Under the pieces are notes generated by a model that was not told where the DNA came from, searched no databases, and saw only the letters and a program-made list of their open reading frames with translations. Made by a program: the position numbers and the translations under genes. Source: Tychonema litorale BBK16 (lineage in GTDB: Bacteria; Cyanobacteriota; Cyanobacteriia; Cyanobacteriales; Microcoleaceae). Taken from it: DNA of 17,072 bases. Below, piece by piece: positions 7,086 to 15,207 of the stretch (its first letter is position 1; every line of letters begins with the position of its first letter). The DNA is taken from contig NZ_JAKJHX010000116.1 in assembly GCF_021648855.1 (NCBI RefSeq), forward strand, positions 1 through 17,072. Direction: 5' to 3'.

Positions 7086-9056
7086 ATGAAAAGCCTGTGG
7101 AACGACATCGAGGCGCAACAATATCCCGATGACCTAGCCTTGCGGGTTTACACCTCCCGCCTGCTGGGACGGGAACCGGCGTTAGTCCTGCATGGCGGCG
7201 GCAATACCTCCGTCAAAATCCGCGAAACTAACATCGTTGGCGAAGCAGAAGATATCCTCTACGTCAAAGGTAGCGGCTGGGATCTCGCCACCATTGAAGC
7301 CGCCGGATTCTCTCCTGTCCGCATTCCCCACCTGCTGAAACTGGCGCAACGGCCATCCCTCTCCGACCCCCAAATGGTCAACGAACTGAAAACGCAGATG
7401 ACTCGCGCCAGTGCCCCTTCTCCCTCCGTCGAAACGATCCTTCACGCTACACTGCCTTATAAATATGTAGACCATACCCACGCTGATGCCGTCATTACGA
7501 TTACGAATACCGCCAATGGATTCGATCGCATTCGAGAGATTTACGGCGACAGTTTGGTGATTATTCCCTATGTGATGCCCGGTTTCGATCTCGCCCGATT
7601 GTGTGCCGAGAAATTTGTCGCCGATGCAACCGAAAAAACCGTCGGCATGGTATTAATGAATCATGGATTGTTCTCTTTTGGAGAAACGGCCCGCGAATCC
7701 TATGAAAGGACGATCGAATTAGTTTCCCTCGCAGAAGACTACCTCCGCAAACACGGCGCTAGTAGTCCCCCCTCCGCCCAAGCAACAGCAACACCAGAAG
7801 ACAAACCCCTGCGCCACAGCCTCGCCCAACTCCGCCACCAACTCTCCCAATCCGCCGGATTTCCCATCATTCTGGCAACCCATCGCCATCCCAAAACCCT
7901 TGCTTATGCCCGCCGCGACGACATCAGCACGATTTCCCAACAGGGGCCGCTAACCCCCGATCACGTCATTCGCACCAAGCGTATTCCGATGCTGGGACGG
8001 GATCTAGATGCGTATATTGCAGCCTATAAAGCCTATTTCCAAGCCCATGCTGCTGCCAATCTCACCATGCTAGACCCCGTACCAAGAGTGATTCTTGACC
8101 CGGATTTCGGGATGTGTACGGTGAGTCAGACGGCGAAACAGGCGCAGATTGTGGCAGATATTTACGATCGCACCATTGATGCGATCGAATCGGCAACCCT
8201 CCTCGGCGGCTACCAAGCCCTGTCACCCAAAGATATCTTCGCCGTCGAATACTGGGATTTGGAACAAGCCAAGCTACGTCAAGGTGGCAAACCGCCCGCA
8301 TTTACCGGAGAAGTGGCGTTAGTCACCGGGGCTGCATCAGGAATTGGTAAAGCCTGCGTCGATTCGCTGTTAAAGCGTGGCGCGGCGGTGGTTGGGTTGG
8401 ATATTAACCCGCAGATTGAAAGCTTGTATTCCCGTGCCGATTTTTGCGGGATTACCTGCAATGTTACTGATGAATCAGCGATTATGGCTGCGTTAGAAAG
8501 GGCAATTCAGAAATTTGGCGGTTTGGATATCCTCGTGCTCAACGCCGGGATTTTCCCCGCAAGTCGATCGATTTCCCAACTTGATACTGACCAATGGCGC
8601 AAAGTCATGTCGATTAATCTCGATGCGAATCTGGTGTTGATGCGAGAATGTCATCCCTTCCTCAAACTCGCACCAAAAGGCGGCCGCGTCGTCGTTATCG
8701 GGTCGAAAAATGTCCCCGCGCCGGGGCCCGGTGCGGCCGCTTATTCGGCGTCTAAAGCGGCACTAAATCAACTGGTGCGCGTGGCTGCGTTGGAATGGGG
8801 ATGCGATCGAATTCGGATTAATTCTCTTCATCCAAATGCAGTTTTTGATACTGGAGTTTGGACTGATGAAGTGTTAGAATCTCGCGCCAAACATTACGGT
8901 TTAACGGTGGAAGAATACAAGACTAATAATGTGTTGAAAGTGGAAGTGACAAGTCATTCTGTGGCGGAATTGGCGGCAGAATTGTGTGGCGATTTGTTTG
9001 CCAATACCACGGCGGCACAAATCCCGGTGGATGGGGGGAACGATCGAGTGATTTGA
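7086..9056 (+). CDS. Bifunctional class II aldolase / short-chain dehydrogenase
   Basis: A 656-residue two-domain cytosolic enzyme. Residues about 1-390 form a class II aldolase/adducin domain: GGGNTSVK (37-44) phosphate/substrate loop, YVDHTHADAV (127-136) with the zinc ligand pair His130/His132, and MNHGLFSFG (191-199) with a third His193. Residues about 405-656 form an NAD(P)-dependent SDR: TGAASGIG (414-421) cofactor loop, NAG (486-488), Ser540 and YSASK (Tyr553, Lys557). The architecture matches the family annotated as rhamnulose-1-phosphate aldolase/lactaldehyde dehydrogenase-like, in which the aldolase product would pass to the dehydrogenase. The substrate here is inferred only: no kinase, isomerase or sugar transporter is adjacent. 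It is transcribed alone, downstream of two inverted-repeat elements. Its 5' two-thirds look clearly more GC-rich than neighbouring genes, which could mean transfer or different codon selection. Confidence 0.85.
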   Translation: MKSLWNDIEAQQYPDDLALRVYTSRLLGREPALVLHGGGNTSVKIRETNIVGEAEDILYVKGSGWDLATIEAAGFSPVRIPHLLKLAQRPSLSDPQMVNELKTQMTRASAPSPSVETILHATLPYKYVDHTHADAVITITNTANGFDRIREIYGDSLVIIPYVMPGFDLARLCAEKFVADATEKTVGMVLMNHGLFSFGETARESYERTIELVSLAEDYLRKHGASSPPSAQATATPEDKPLRHSLAQLRHQLSQSAGFPIILATHRHPKTLAYARRDDISTISQQGPLTPDHVIRTKRIPMLGRDLDAYIAAYKAYFQAHAAANLTMLDPVPRVILDPDFGMCTVSQTAKQAQIVADIYDRTIDAIESATLLGGYQALSPKDIFAVEYWDLEQAKLRQGGKPPAFTGEVALVTGAASGIGKACVDSLLKRGAAVVGLDINPQIESLYSRADFCGITCNVTDESAIMAALERAIQKFGGLDILVLNAGIFPASRSISQLDTDQWRKVMSINLDANLVLMRECHPFLKLAPKGGRVVVIGSKNVPAPGPGAAAYSASKAALNQLVRVAALEWGCDRIRINSLHPNAVFDTGVWTDEVLESRAKHYGLTVEEYKTNNVLKVEVTSHSVAELAAELCGDLFANTTAAQIPVDGGNDRVI

Positions 9057-9065
9057 TAGACTTGC

Positions 9066-9131
9066 GTAGGGTGCGTCAGTATTATCAGTATTATCAGTTT
9101 CAGCGTAAAGGTTCTAGCTGACGCACCCTAC
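9066..9131. repeat. GTAGGGTGCGTCAG inverted-repeat element
   Basis: Perfect 14-bp arms GTAGGGTGCGTCAG (9066-9079) and their exact complement (9118-9131) enclose 38 bp that includes tandem ATTATCAGT-like units. It is the same family as the cluster at 3755-3928. It starts 9 bp after the aldolase stop codon and could act as its terminator hairpin. Its right arm also supplies the last codons and the TAG stop of the minus-strand remnant beside it. Confidence 0.75.
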
Positions 9132-9432
9132 TTTGAATTTTCTCCACCTAATTATCCTGCAAAAATTAGGCGGCAATTCCGGCAGCTTGATAAAGTTCGT
9201 GAGTTTGGCGATCGCACTTTTTCCCCATTCTACTAGCTGTTCAACTGCGATCGACTGTCGGAGATCGGGATAGACTATTTTGTTGCCGCTACCGAGTTCG
9301 ATGATTTCCGGTTCGTTGAGTTGCGAGAGGGCGATCGCGCGATCGACTAAAATCTGCGGTTCCACAGGCCCGTAAGCCACCGCTAAAGGCAGCCCATCCC
9401 TCCACAGCCGTAGGGCAATCCTTTCTGCTTGG
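9114..9432 (-). pseudogene. Unrecognised gene remnant, C-terminal part
   Basis: On the minus strand, an open frame from about 9432 down to a TAG at 9114 reads QAERIALRLWRDGLPLAVAYG and continues with EPEIIELGSGNK, PDLRQSIAVEQLVEWGKSA and KLPELPPNF. Its amphipathic, protein-like composition and ordinary cyanobacterial codon use suggest former coding sequence. It has no convincing start: at 9433 it joins, in a different frame, the ClC remnant. Its last seven codons come from the arm of the repeat element at 9118-9131, so the original C-terminus is probably also lost. I do not recognise the family. Confidence 0.5.
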
Positions 9433-9573
9433 AACGCCAGCTAATCCAGCCACCAAGCCGATCAGACAAGCTTCAAAAATAGCGAGGCGTTTCGGCTTTA
9501 AAAAGAGTTGAGATTCGATGACTTTGGAATATTCCCTAAATTGTTTAGGGATAGTTATGTACGGCATAAATAG
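9433..9573 (-). pseudogene. 5' remnant of a second ClC gene
   Basis: These 141 bp align without gaps to 6510-6650, the start of the ClC gene, with 11 mismatches by my count (about 92% identity). They include the start codon (9565-9567) and the nine bases CATAAATAG around it. The first 45 codons read MPYITIPKQFREYSK up to GLVAGLAGV, then homology stops abruptly at 9433. The frame runs on into unrelated sequence to 9289. Most differences in the body are silent or conservative (for example Arg to Lys by three base changes), which fits descent from a formerly functional paralogue more than a fresh copying error. Confidence 0.8.
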
Positions 9574-9910
9574 CGTAGATGACCTGAGAATTGTCTGCTC
9601 GGCTCGACTTTAGCGAAAAATCCTTCGACTTGGCAAAATCTAACTAATTTTTAACCGGAGGTGCACGCATATTAACGCGGATTAATTCTATATGTTTAGA
9701 GAACCCATTGGAGATATTGCGATCGCTTCGCTCATAGCAGTCGAAGAGCTCACAGCAGTCGATTTAGCATAACAAGTAGCGAACGCAACAAAGATATGAA
9801 AGAATATATCTGAGGGGAGATGCGGATATCGATCGCCAGTCTCAGCGAATAAGCGCGATCGCGCTCTCCCGATACCGATAGCAGTTCAGAAAATTTTAGT
9901 GTGAGGGCTT
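9574..9910. other. Non-coding region upstream of the RTX protease
   Basis: No gene was found in these 337 bp. They hold two HIP1 octamers (9718-9725 and 9855-9862), the second at the centre of a 14-bp palindrome AGCGCGATCGCGCT (9852-9865). A direct repeat AGCAGTCGA lies at 9736-9744 and 9754-9762, and a weak inverted repeat AGATAT/ATATCT at 9792-9811. The protease promoter should be here, but I could not place it. GAGGG (9903-9907) is a plausible Shine-Dalgarno for ATG 9914. Confidence 0.5.
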
Positions 9911-9913
9911 GTG

Positions 9914-12900
9914 ATGACCACTCAATTCAGATTGCCAGACGACTTAAAAGATACCCTAGCCAAGGATCAGTGGTGGCTGTTCAACAGCGGGCAGACAAAC
10001 ATCGCCGGCAAAAAAATTCCGCGAAATCCAGGCATTGACCTGAATGTATTGCCTTTGTGGCCTTTCTACAGGGGTAATGATATCAAAGTCGGAGTCATCG
10101 ATGATGGTGTCGATGGCCAGCAGCATAAAGACTTGGAAGATAATTTCGATGAGCAGAATTCGATCGACCCGGTTCCACCAGATGAAGATTCTCACGGTAC
10201 GCAGGTAGCTGGGGTGATTGCGGCTCAGAGAAACACGTCGGGTACGGTGGGTATTGCTTACGAAGCAAAGATATCCGGTTACAAAAATTCAAATAAGGCC
10301 GTTATTGCAAGTTTAAACAAGCAAGTTGACTTAGATGTTTCCAACAATAGCTGGGGGGAGGACACACCCTTCACGCCACTTGAAGACGAAGTTACAGCCA
10401 TCGAAACTGCTGTTAAAGGCGGCCGCGGTAAATTAGGCACCGTATTTGTCTGGTCCGGAGGAAACGAACGCACCTCCGTTAACAAGTTTGACCCAAAACT
10501 GCCAATAAAAGACCGGCGGGGACATAATGTCAACTCAAGCAATTACGAAAATAGTCGCTATGTCATTGCCGTAGCAGCGATCGACAATCAGGGAAAATTT
10601 GCCTCTTACAGCAACCCAGGTGCGCCACTTCTCGTTTCAGCCTTCGGTGACGACAGTGCAAGCATCGCCACGATCGATAATATCGGCGACGCAGGTTCTA
10701 ACACAAACAAAACTGCTGGCAAGAAGAATTTTTCGGACTCCGACTACCACAACGGCTTTAACGGCACATCCTCAGCAGCGCCAATGGTGTCAGGGGTTGT
10801 CGCTTTAATCCTGCAAGCGAATCCCAAACTCGGCTACCGTGACGTTCAAGAAATTCTGGCTTATTCAGCCCGCAAAAATGATCCCAATGCCGAAAAAAAT
10901 GACTTCGGTAAGGACGATTGGAAATTCAACGGCGCGAAAAACTGGAACGGCGGCGGCCTTCATGTCAATCACGACTACGGCTTCGGATTAGTCGATGCCA
11001 CAGCGGCAGTGCGTTTGGCCGAAACTTGGCAATTGCGATCGGGAACTGCCAAAAATGAAGCGGCAACTGCGGCAAATGAGAAACCTCAACTTGTCAATTT
11101 GACCCTGCCAGCATCGGGGGTAGATATCCCCGACGATGACCCCGATGGGATCGATCAAACCTTCAAGATTACTCAAGGCATCAACATCGACAAGCTCGAA
11201 CTAGACTTGAATATCGAGCACGGTCAATTTCAAGACTTAGTAGTTAAGCTGACATCTCCCGACACAACCGAGAGTATCATTCTCGATCGTCTTCCTTATT
11301 ACAATGAAAGCAAAAAAGAAGACGGAAAGATTGACGACTTTGGTTTCAAAGGCACAACCGTCAACTACACCTTCAGCAGCGCCCGCCACTGGGGAGAAAC
11401 CGGTCTTGGCGATTGGACGCTGAACATTTCAGATAATAGCGCCACCAACGACCCCAAAAATACCGGTCAACCGTTTACCGATCAAACCGATACCGATCAA
11501 ACCGATACCGATCAAGACGATACCGATCAAACCGATCAAACCGATCAAGACAAAAAAACTCCCACCAGTGGGAAAAATACCGGCAAACTCAAAGGCGCAA
11601 CTTTGCGGTTGTACGGCGACGATATCATTCCTGACAACACCTACATCTACACCAACGAGTTCGCTAGTTTCTTCGCAAGTTTCACCGATACTGCCGCCCG
11701 CAAAACTCTCACCGACACCAACGGTGGCAATGACATTATCAACGTTGCAGCCATCACTGACGACGTTATTGTCAACCTCGCGCCCGGTTCTACAAGTACC
11801 TTACCAGGCCGCGACGTAACAAGGCGCGAAAAACTCGCTGGCGACACCCTGACGATCGCCCCCGGCAGCATCATTGAAAATGCTTTCGCCGGCGAAGGAA
11901 ATGACTCAATAGTCGGCAACGATGCAGCCAACACCCTCTCCGGCGGCCGCGGCAAGGACACCCTCGTCGCCGTTGGTGCTGGCGACACCCTGATCGGCGG
12001 TGGTGGTAGCGATTCCCTAGTCGGAAGCAGCGGAAACACTATTTTCATCCTAGATGCCAAGACAGCCGCAGGTAGCAGAATTAAAAATGTTGGTGGCACC
12101 GAGAATAATTTAATCCTCAGCAACGCCACCCTGACAAAAACCCTCGCAGTAGACCAGAACGGAACTGCTAAACAAGGCAACGATTTGCTGATCGACCTCG
12201 ATGAAGACGGCAAGGTCGAATCGCGCAAAGATTTGACCATTGAAGACTTTTTCTTGCCTACTAGCGGCAAATTCCTAAACGTCGGCAACCTGCTTGGCAG
12301 TGCCTTTCTGGCCGTTCCCCCACCCGCGTCAGGGAAGAATGTAATTACTGCGCCATCGACTCCGCCATCGACATCGCCATCGACATCTCCATCGACATCT
12401 CCATCGACATCGCCATCGACATCTCCATCGACAACTCCGGCTTCGGGAATAAGATTCGGAACTCCCAACGAAGACGGAATGGAAGGTAGCGCCCAAAACG
12501 ACACCATCGACGCCCTCGAAAGTGACGATGAAGTTTTCGGTGAAGCAGGAAACGACTCCCTCCTCGGCAATACCGGAAACGACAGCCTCTTTGGCGGTGC
12601 CGGAAACGACAGCCTCTTTGGCGGTGCAGGAAATGACTTCCTAGAGGATGAATTGGGCAATAACTTGCTCTCCGGCGGCGACGGTAACGACACAGTTAAC
12701 GGCGGAAACGGTATCGACACCCTCACAGGCGACGAAGGCAATGACTCTTTATTTGGCGAGGAAGGCAATGACTCTATTTCTGGCGGTATTGGCAACGATA
12801 TCGCAGATGGCGGTGACGGTAACGATACCTTAGCTGGCGGTGACGGCAATGATGAACTCAGCGGTGGCGCAGATAATGACAGTATCAACGGCGGCCTTGG

Positions 12901-15193
12901 TAACGACGAACTCTACGGAGATGACGACAACGATACCCTAGAAGGTGGTGGCGGTGTAGACAGCCTATTTGGTGGTACTGGCAATGACTTCTACGTGTTA
13001 AATGCTACTTCCGCAGGGGGCAGCATTATTTCCGATGATAGTGGCATTGATAGTCTAACTCTCAATGGCGTGACGCTGGCGATCGGGCTGGCCACCGGTA
13101 CGGCAGGCGTGACGCGGGGTGGCGAGTTCAATACCAACTTGCAAATTGACCTCAACAAAGATGGGGTTTTCAAACCTGCTGACGACTTGTTGATTCTCGA
13201 CTTCTTTGCGGAACCAAATCTGGAAAAAGGAGATGGTTTTATCGAAACAGTCGGCAATCTCTCAGGGGATGCTATTCTGAAGAGTTTTCCGCTGAAAGCG
13301 ACACCAGGCCCAGATTTCCTTCCCGGCGGTAGTGGCAATGACAGCATTGACGGATTGGCCGGCAATGATACGATTGAGGGCAATCAAGGCAATGACTCGC
13401 TGTTCGGAAATGCTGGCAATGATGTATTGGAAGGCGACGAACTAATTACGATTAGCAAAGCAGGCGGTGACGTAATTCTCGGTACGGGAATTGGCAACGA
13501 CTACCTCGACGGCGGCGATGGCAATGACACCCTCGATGGCGGCGAAGGTAACGATACTCTGTTAGGCGCTGCCGGTGATGACAGCATCAAAGCTGGTAAA
13601 GGTACTGACATTCTCAACGGCGGAGACGGCAAAGATACTCTGTTAGGAAATGAAGGGAATGACAGTTTGTTAGGCGGTGCCGGCAATGACTTTTTGTTCG
13701 GAAACGAAGACAACGATACTCTCGACGGCGGCGATGGCGATGATTTTTTAGTTGGTGGTTTGGGTAATGACAGTATTGTCGGCGGTGCCGGTATCGATAC
13801 GGTGTCTTATGGTACTTTGCCTAGTCCTGTCAATCTCAATCTCGCAACGGGAACTTCGACAGCCGAAGGTACTGATACTCTCAGAGATATCGAATTCATC
13901 ATCGGTACAACTCTCCCCGACACCATAGTTGGTAGCAGCGGCAATGAAAGCTTAATCGGTAACGGTGGTGCAGACATCCTAACTGGTGGTGGTGGCAACG
14001 ATACCTTTATCCTCGAACCCACAAAATCCGGTGGTAGCAAAATTCAAGGCGCTGCTGGTACTGACAATCTCATTGTTACTGGTAATACCTTAGTTACGTC
14101 TCTGACTCCCGGTTCAATGGGAATTGGCCGTAGTGGTACTAGCTTAATAGTTGACCTGAATAAAGACGGTCAAATCAACCTCACTAATGATGTTGAACTG
14201 CTCAATTTCTTCGCATCTACTACTGGTAATCTTCCCGGTACTGGATTCATCGAAAATGTTGCAGGTACTCCCGGCAATACTATTCTCGCTAAGTTTGCCA
14301 CACCCATTTTCATACCGATTCCCATACCAACTCCAACTCCCACACCAACTCCCACACCAACTCCCACACCTCGCGGCCCCCGAATTTTAACGCCTCCCAT
14401 TGAGATTCCGAATCCAAATACTAGCGTTGGTTCGACTTTGAATGGCGGATCTCCTAATGATTTCTTGTTTGGTGGTCTGCAAGCTGATGCACTGAATGGT
14501 TTAGCTGGAGATGATACGATTTACGGCTTAGACGGTTCTGATAATATCGGTGGTGGCGACGGCAATGACTCGCTATCTGGGAATGCTGGCAATGACTTTA
14601 TTGATGCTGGAAATGGCAATGATACTGTTTACGGTGGTAAAGCTTCTGACGGTATTTTAGGTGGCGGAGGTAATGATTGGTTGTACGCAAATAAAGGTTT
14701 GGATGTTGTTTTGGGAGGAGATGGTAACGATCTGATTTTTGGTGGTAAGGGTGATGATTCTCTGGGCGGTGATGCTGGCGATGACAGTATTTTCGGTCAG
14801 TTGGGTAATGATTACTTACTCGGTGGCAGTGGTAATGATGTTGTCAGTGGTGGTGAAGGAGATGATACTTTAGCTGGTATCGATCCGATCGCACTTACTC
14901 CCGGATTAGGAGAGTTTGATACTTTGACTGGCGGGGAAGGGAAAGACCGTTTCTTGTTGGGAGATAGTGATAAAATCTACTATGCCGGTGATGGTAGTGC
15001 TGTGATTAGTGACTTTAATTCGGTGGATGATGCGATCGTCCTTTCGGGAGTTAAGGCTAATTATTCGCTGTCGGTATCGGGGAATGTGACTAGCATTTTC
15101 TTGAAAAAATCTGGTCAGTCTGATGATCTAATTGCGACTGTGCAAGGGGTGACGGATCTAAATCTCGATCGCCCTTATTTCACTTTCATTTAG
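9914..15193 (+). CDS. Giant secreted S8 (kexin-like) protease with P domain, RTX repeats and calcium-loop modules
   Basis: About 1759 residues. The subtilisin-like domain (about 15-370) has a complete triad: Asp63 (VGVIDDGVDG), His94 (SHGTQVAG) and Ser286 (NGTSSAAP), with oxyanion Asn184 (WSGGNE). A P/proprotein-convertase domain follows (about 393-508), so it is closest to the kexin branch. A DQTDTDQ linker leads to RTX nonapeptides in four blocks (about 658-708, 856-1025, 1137-1365, 1510-1655), three roughly 95-residue modules with calcium loops, and two Pro-rich linkers (about 812-842 and 1465-1486). The last 95 residues (DFNSVDDAIVL to RPYFTFI) resemble C-terminal domains of cyanobacterial type I secretion substrates. 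There is no Sec signal peptide, fitting that route. Calcium should fold the RTX part outside the cell. No ABC exporter, membrane fusion protein or inhibitor gene is nearby. GTG 9911 is an alternative start; ATG 9914 has the better SD spacing. The substrate is unknown. Confidence 0.9.
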   Translation: MTTQFRLPDDLKDTLAKDQWWLFNSGQTNIAGKKIPRNPGIDLNVLPLWPFYRGNDIKVGVIDDGVDGQQHKDLEDNFDEQNSIDPVPPDEDSHGTQVAGVIAAQRNTSGTVGIAYEAKISGYKNSNKAVIASLNKQVDLDVSNNSWGEDTPFTPLEDEVTAIETAVKGGRGKLGTVFVWSGGNERTSVNKFDPKLPIKDRRGHNVNSSNYENSRYVIAVAAIDNQGKFASYSNPGAPLLVSAFGDDSASIATIDNIGDAGSNTNKTAGKKNFSDSDYHNGFNGTSSAAPMVSGVVALILQANPKLGYRDVQEILAYSARKNDPNAEKNDFGKDDWKFNGAKNWNGGGLHVNHDYGFGLVDATAAVRLAETWQLRSGTAKNEAATAANEKPQLVNLTLPASGVDIPDDDPDGIDQTFKITQGINIDKLELDLNIEHGQFQDLVVKLTSPDTTESIILDRLPYYNESKKEDGKIDDFGFKGTTVNYTFSSARHWGETGLGDWTLNISDNSATNDPKNTGQPFTDQTDTDQTDTDQDDTDQTDQTDQDKKTPTSGKNTGKLKGATLRLYGDDIIPDNTYIYTNEFASFFASFTDTAARKTLTDTNGGNDIINVAAITDDVIVNLAPGSTSTLPGRDVTRREKLAGDTLTIAPGSIIENAFAGEGNDSIVGNDAANTLSGGRGKDTLVAVGAGDTLIGGGGSDSLVGSSGNTIFILDAKTAAGSRIKNVGGTENNLILSNATLTKTLAVDQNGTAKQGNDLLIDLDEDGKVESRKDLTIEDFFLPTSGKFLNVGNLLGSAFLAVPPPASGKNVITAPSTPPSTSPSTSPSTSPSTSPSTSPSTTPASGIRFGTPNEDGMEGSAQNDTIDALESDDEVFGEAGNDSLLGNTGNDSLFGGAGNDSLFGGAGNDFLEDELGNNLLSGGDGNDTVNGGNGIDTLTGDEGNDSLFGEEGNDSISGGIGNDIADGGDGNDTLAGGDGNDELSGGADNDSINGGLGNDELYGDDDNDTLEGGGGVDSLFGGTGNDFYVLNATSAGGSIISDDSGIDSLTLNGVTLAIGLATGTAGVTRGGEFNTNLQIDLNKDGVFKPADDLLILDFFAEPNLEKGDGFIETVGNLSGDAILKSFPLKATPGPDFLPGGSGNDSIDGLAGNDTIEGNQGNDSLFGNAGNDVLEGDELITISKAGGDVILGTGIGNDYLDGGDGNDTLDGGEGNDTLLGAAGDDSIKAGKGTDILNGGDGKDTLLGNEGNDSLLGGAGNDFLFGNEDNDTLDGGDGDDFLVGGLGNDSIVGGAGIDTVSYGTLPSPVNLNLATGTSTAEGTDTLRDIEFIIGTTLPDTIVGSSGNESLIGNGGADILTGGGGNDTFILEPTKSGGSKIQGAAGTDNLIVTGNTLVTSLTPGSMGIGRSGTSLIVDLNKDGQINLTNDVELLNFFASTTGNLPGTGFIENVAGTPGNTILAKFATPIFIPIPIPTPTPTPTPTPTPTPRGPRILTPPIEIPNPNTSVGSTLNGGSPNDFLFGGLQADALNGLAGDDTIYGLDGSDNIGGGDGNDSLSGNAGNDFIDAGNGNDTVYGGKASDGILGGGGNDWLYANKGLDVVLGGDGNDLIFGGKGDDSLGGDAGDDSIFGQLGNDYLLGGSGNDVVSGGEGDDTLAGIDPIALTPGLGEFDTLTGGEGKDRFLLGDSDKIYYAGDGSAVISDFNSVDDAIVLSGVKANYSLSVSGNVTSIFLKKSGQSDDLIATVQGVTDLNLDRPYFTFI
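11476..11550 (+). repeat. ACCGATCAA-type tandem repeat encoding an Asp/Thr/Gln linker
   Basis: Tandem units ACCGAT and ACCGATCAA within the protease gene encode a DQTDTDQ-rich linker between the P domain and the first RTX part. Such direct repeats can change length in frame by slippage. Confidence 0.8.
12035..12319 (+). repeat. Calcium-loop module A (of three)
   Basis: Residues about 709-803 (GTG numbering) of the protease. It begins TIFILDAK, carries DLDEDGKVESRKD (762-774), an EF-hand/dockerin-like DxDxDG loop, then IEDFF and a GNLLGSAFL ending. It follows RTX block 1 and precedes the Ser/Thr/Pro linker. Confidence 0.7.
12351..12438 (+). repeat. 12-bp tandem repeat encoding a Pro/Ser/Thr linker
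   Basis: Seven or so imperfect 12-bp units like TCCATCGACATC encode PSTS repeats between module A and RTX block 2. All steps are multiples of three, so unit gain or loss keeps the frame. Confidence 0.85.
12574..12627 (+). repeat. Perfect 27-bp tandem duplication in RTX block 2
   Basis: Positions 12574-12600 and 12601-12627 are identical and encode one nonapeptide-pair period GNDSLFGGA twice. Other RTX units have diverged at silent sites, so this looks like a recent duplication. Confidence 0.85.
12989..13294 (+). repeat. Calcium-loop module B (of three)
   Basis: Residues about 1027-1128 (GTG numbering). FYVLNATSAGGS is followed by SLTLNGVTL, the loop DLNKDGVFKPADD (1080-1092), LILDFFAEP, then GFIETVGNLSGDAIL. 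It follows RTX block 2 and leads directly into block 3. Confidence 0.7.
14006..14296 (+). repeat. Calcium-loop module C (of three)
   Basis: Residues about 1366-1462 (GTG numbering). FILEPTKSGGS is followed by NLIVTGNTL, the loop DLNKDGQINLTND (1415-1427), LLNFFAST, then GFIENVAGTPGNTIL. It follows RTX block 3 and precedes the Pro/Thr linker. Confidence 0.7.
14321..14370 (+). repeat. 12-bp tandem repeat encoding a Pro/Thr linker
   Basis: Units like CCCACACCAACT repeat in tandem and encode an alternating PTPTPT stretch before RTX block 4. Unit number is likely to vary between strains. Confidence 0.8.
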
Positions 15194-15207
15194 CAGCGGA
15201 TTTTTTT

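Noticed and set aside
6932..7132. 66-codon plus-strand frame before the aldolase gene
   Set aside because: It starts within a palindromic repeat, overlaps the aldolase start out of frame and has no plausible ribosome site or protein-like composition.
7182..7940. Minus-strand frames of 99 and 73 codons
   Set aside because: They are antisense to the well-supported aldolase domain and have no supporting motifs.
11647..12888. A 413-codon open frame on the minus strand, rich in Leu, Pro and Ser
   Set aside because: It is antisense to the RTX part of the protease. The regular GGxGNDxL codons avoid stops on the other strand and give a periodic SLPSPP pattern. There is no start signal or known domain.
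13501..14040. Further minus-strand frames with SLPSPP or PLP repeats
   Set aside because: Same antisense shadow of RTX nonapeptides.
14170..14400. Minus-strand frame with a GVGVGVG tract
   Set aside because: It is the complement of the Pro/Thr linker repeat and has no independent coding evidence.
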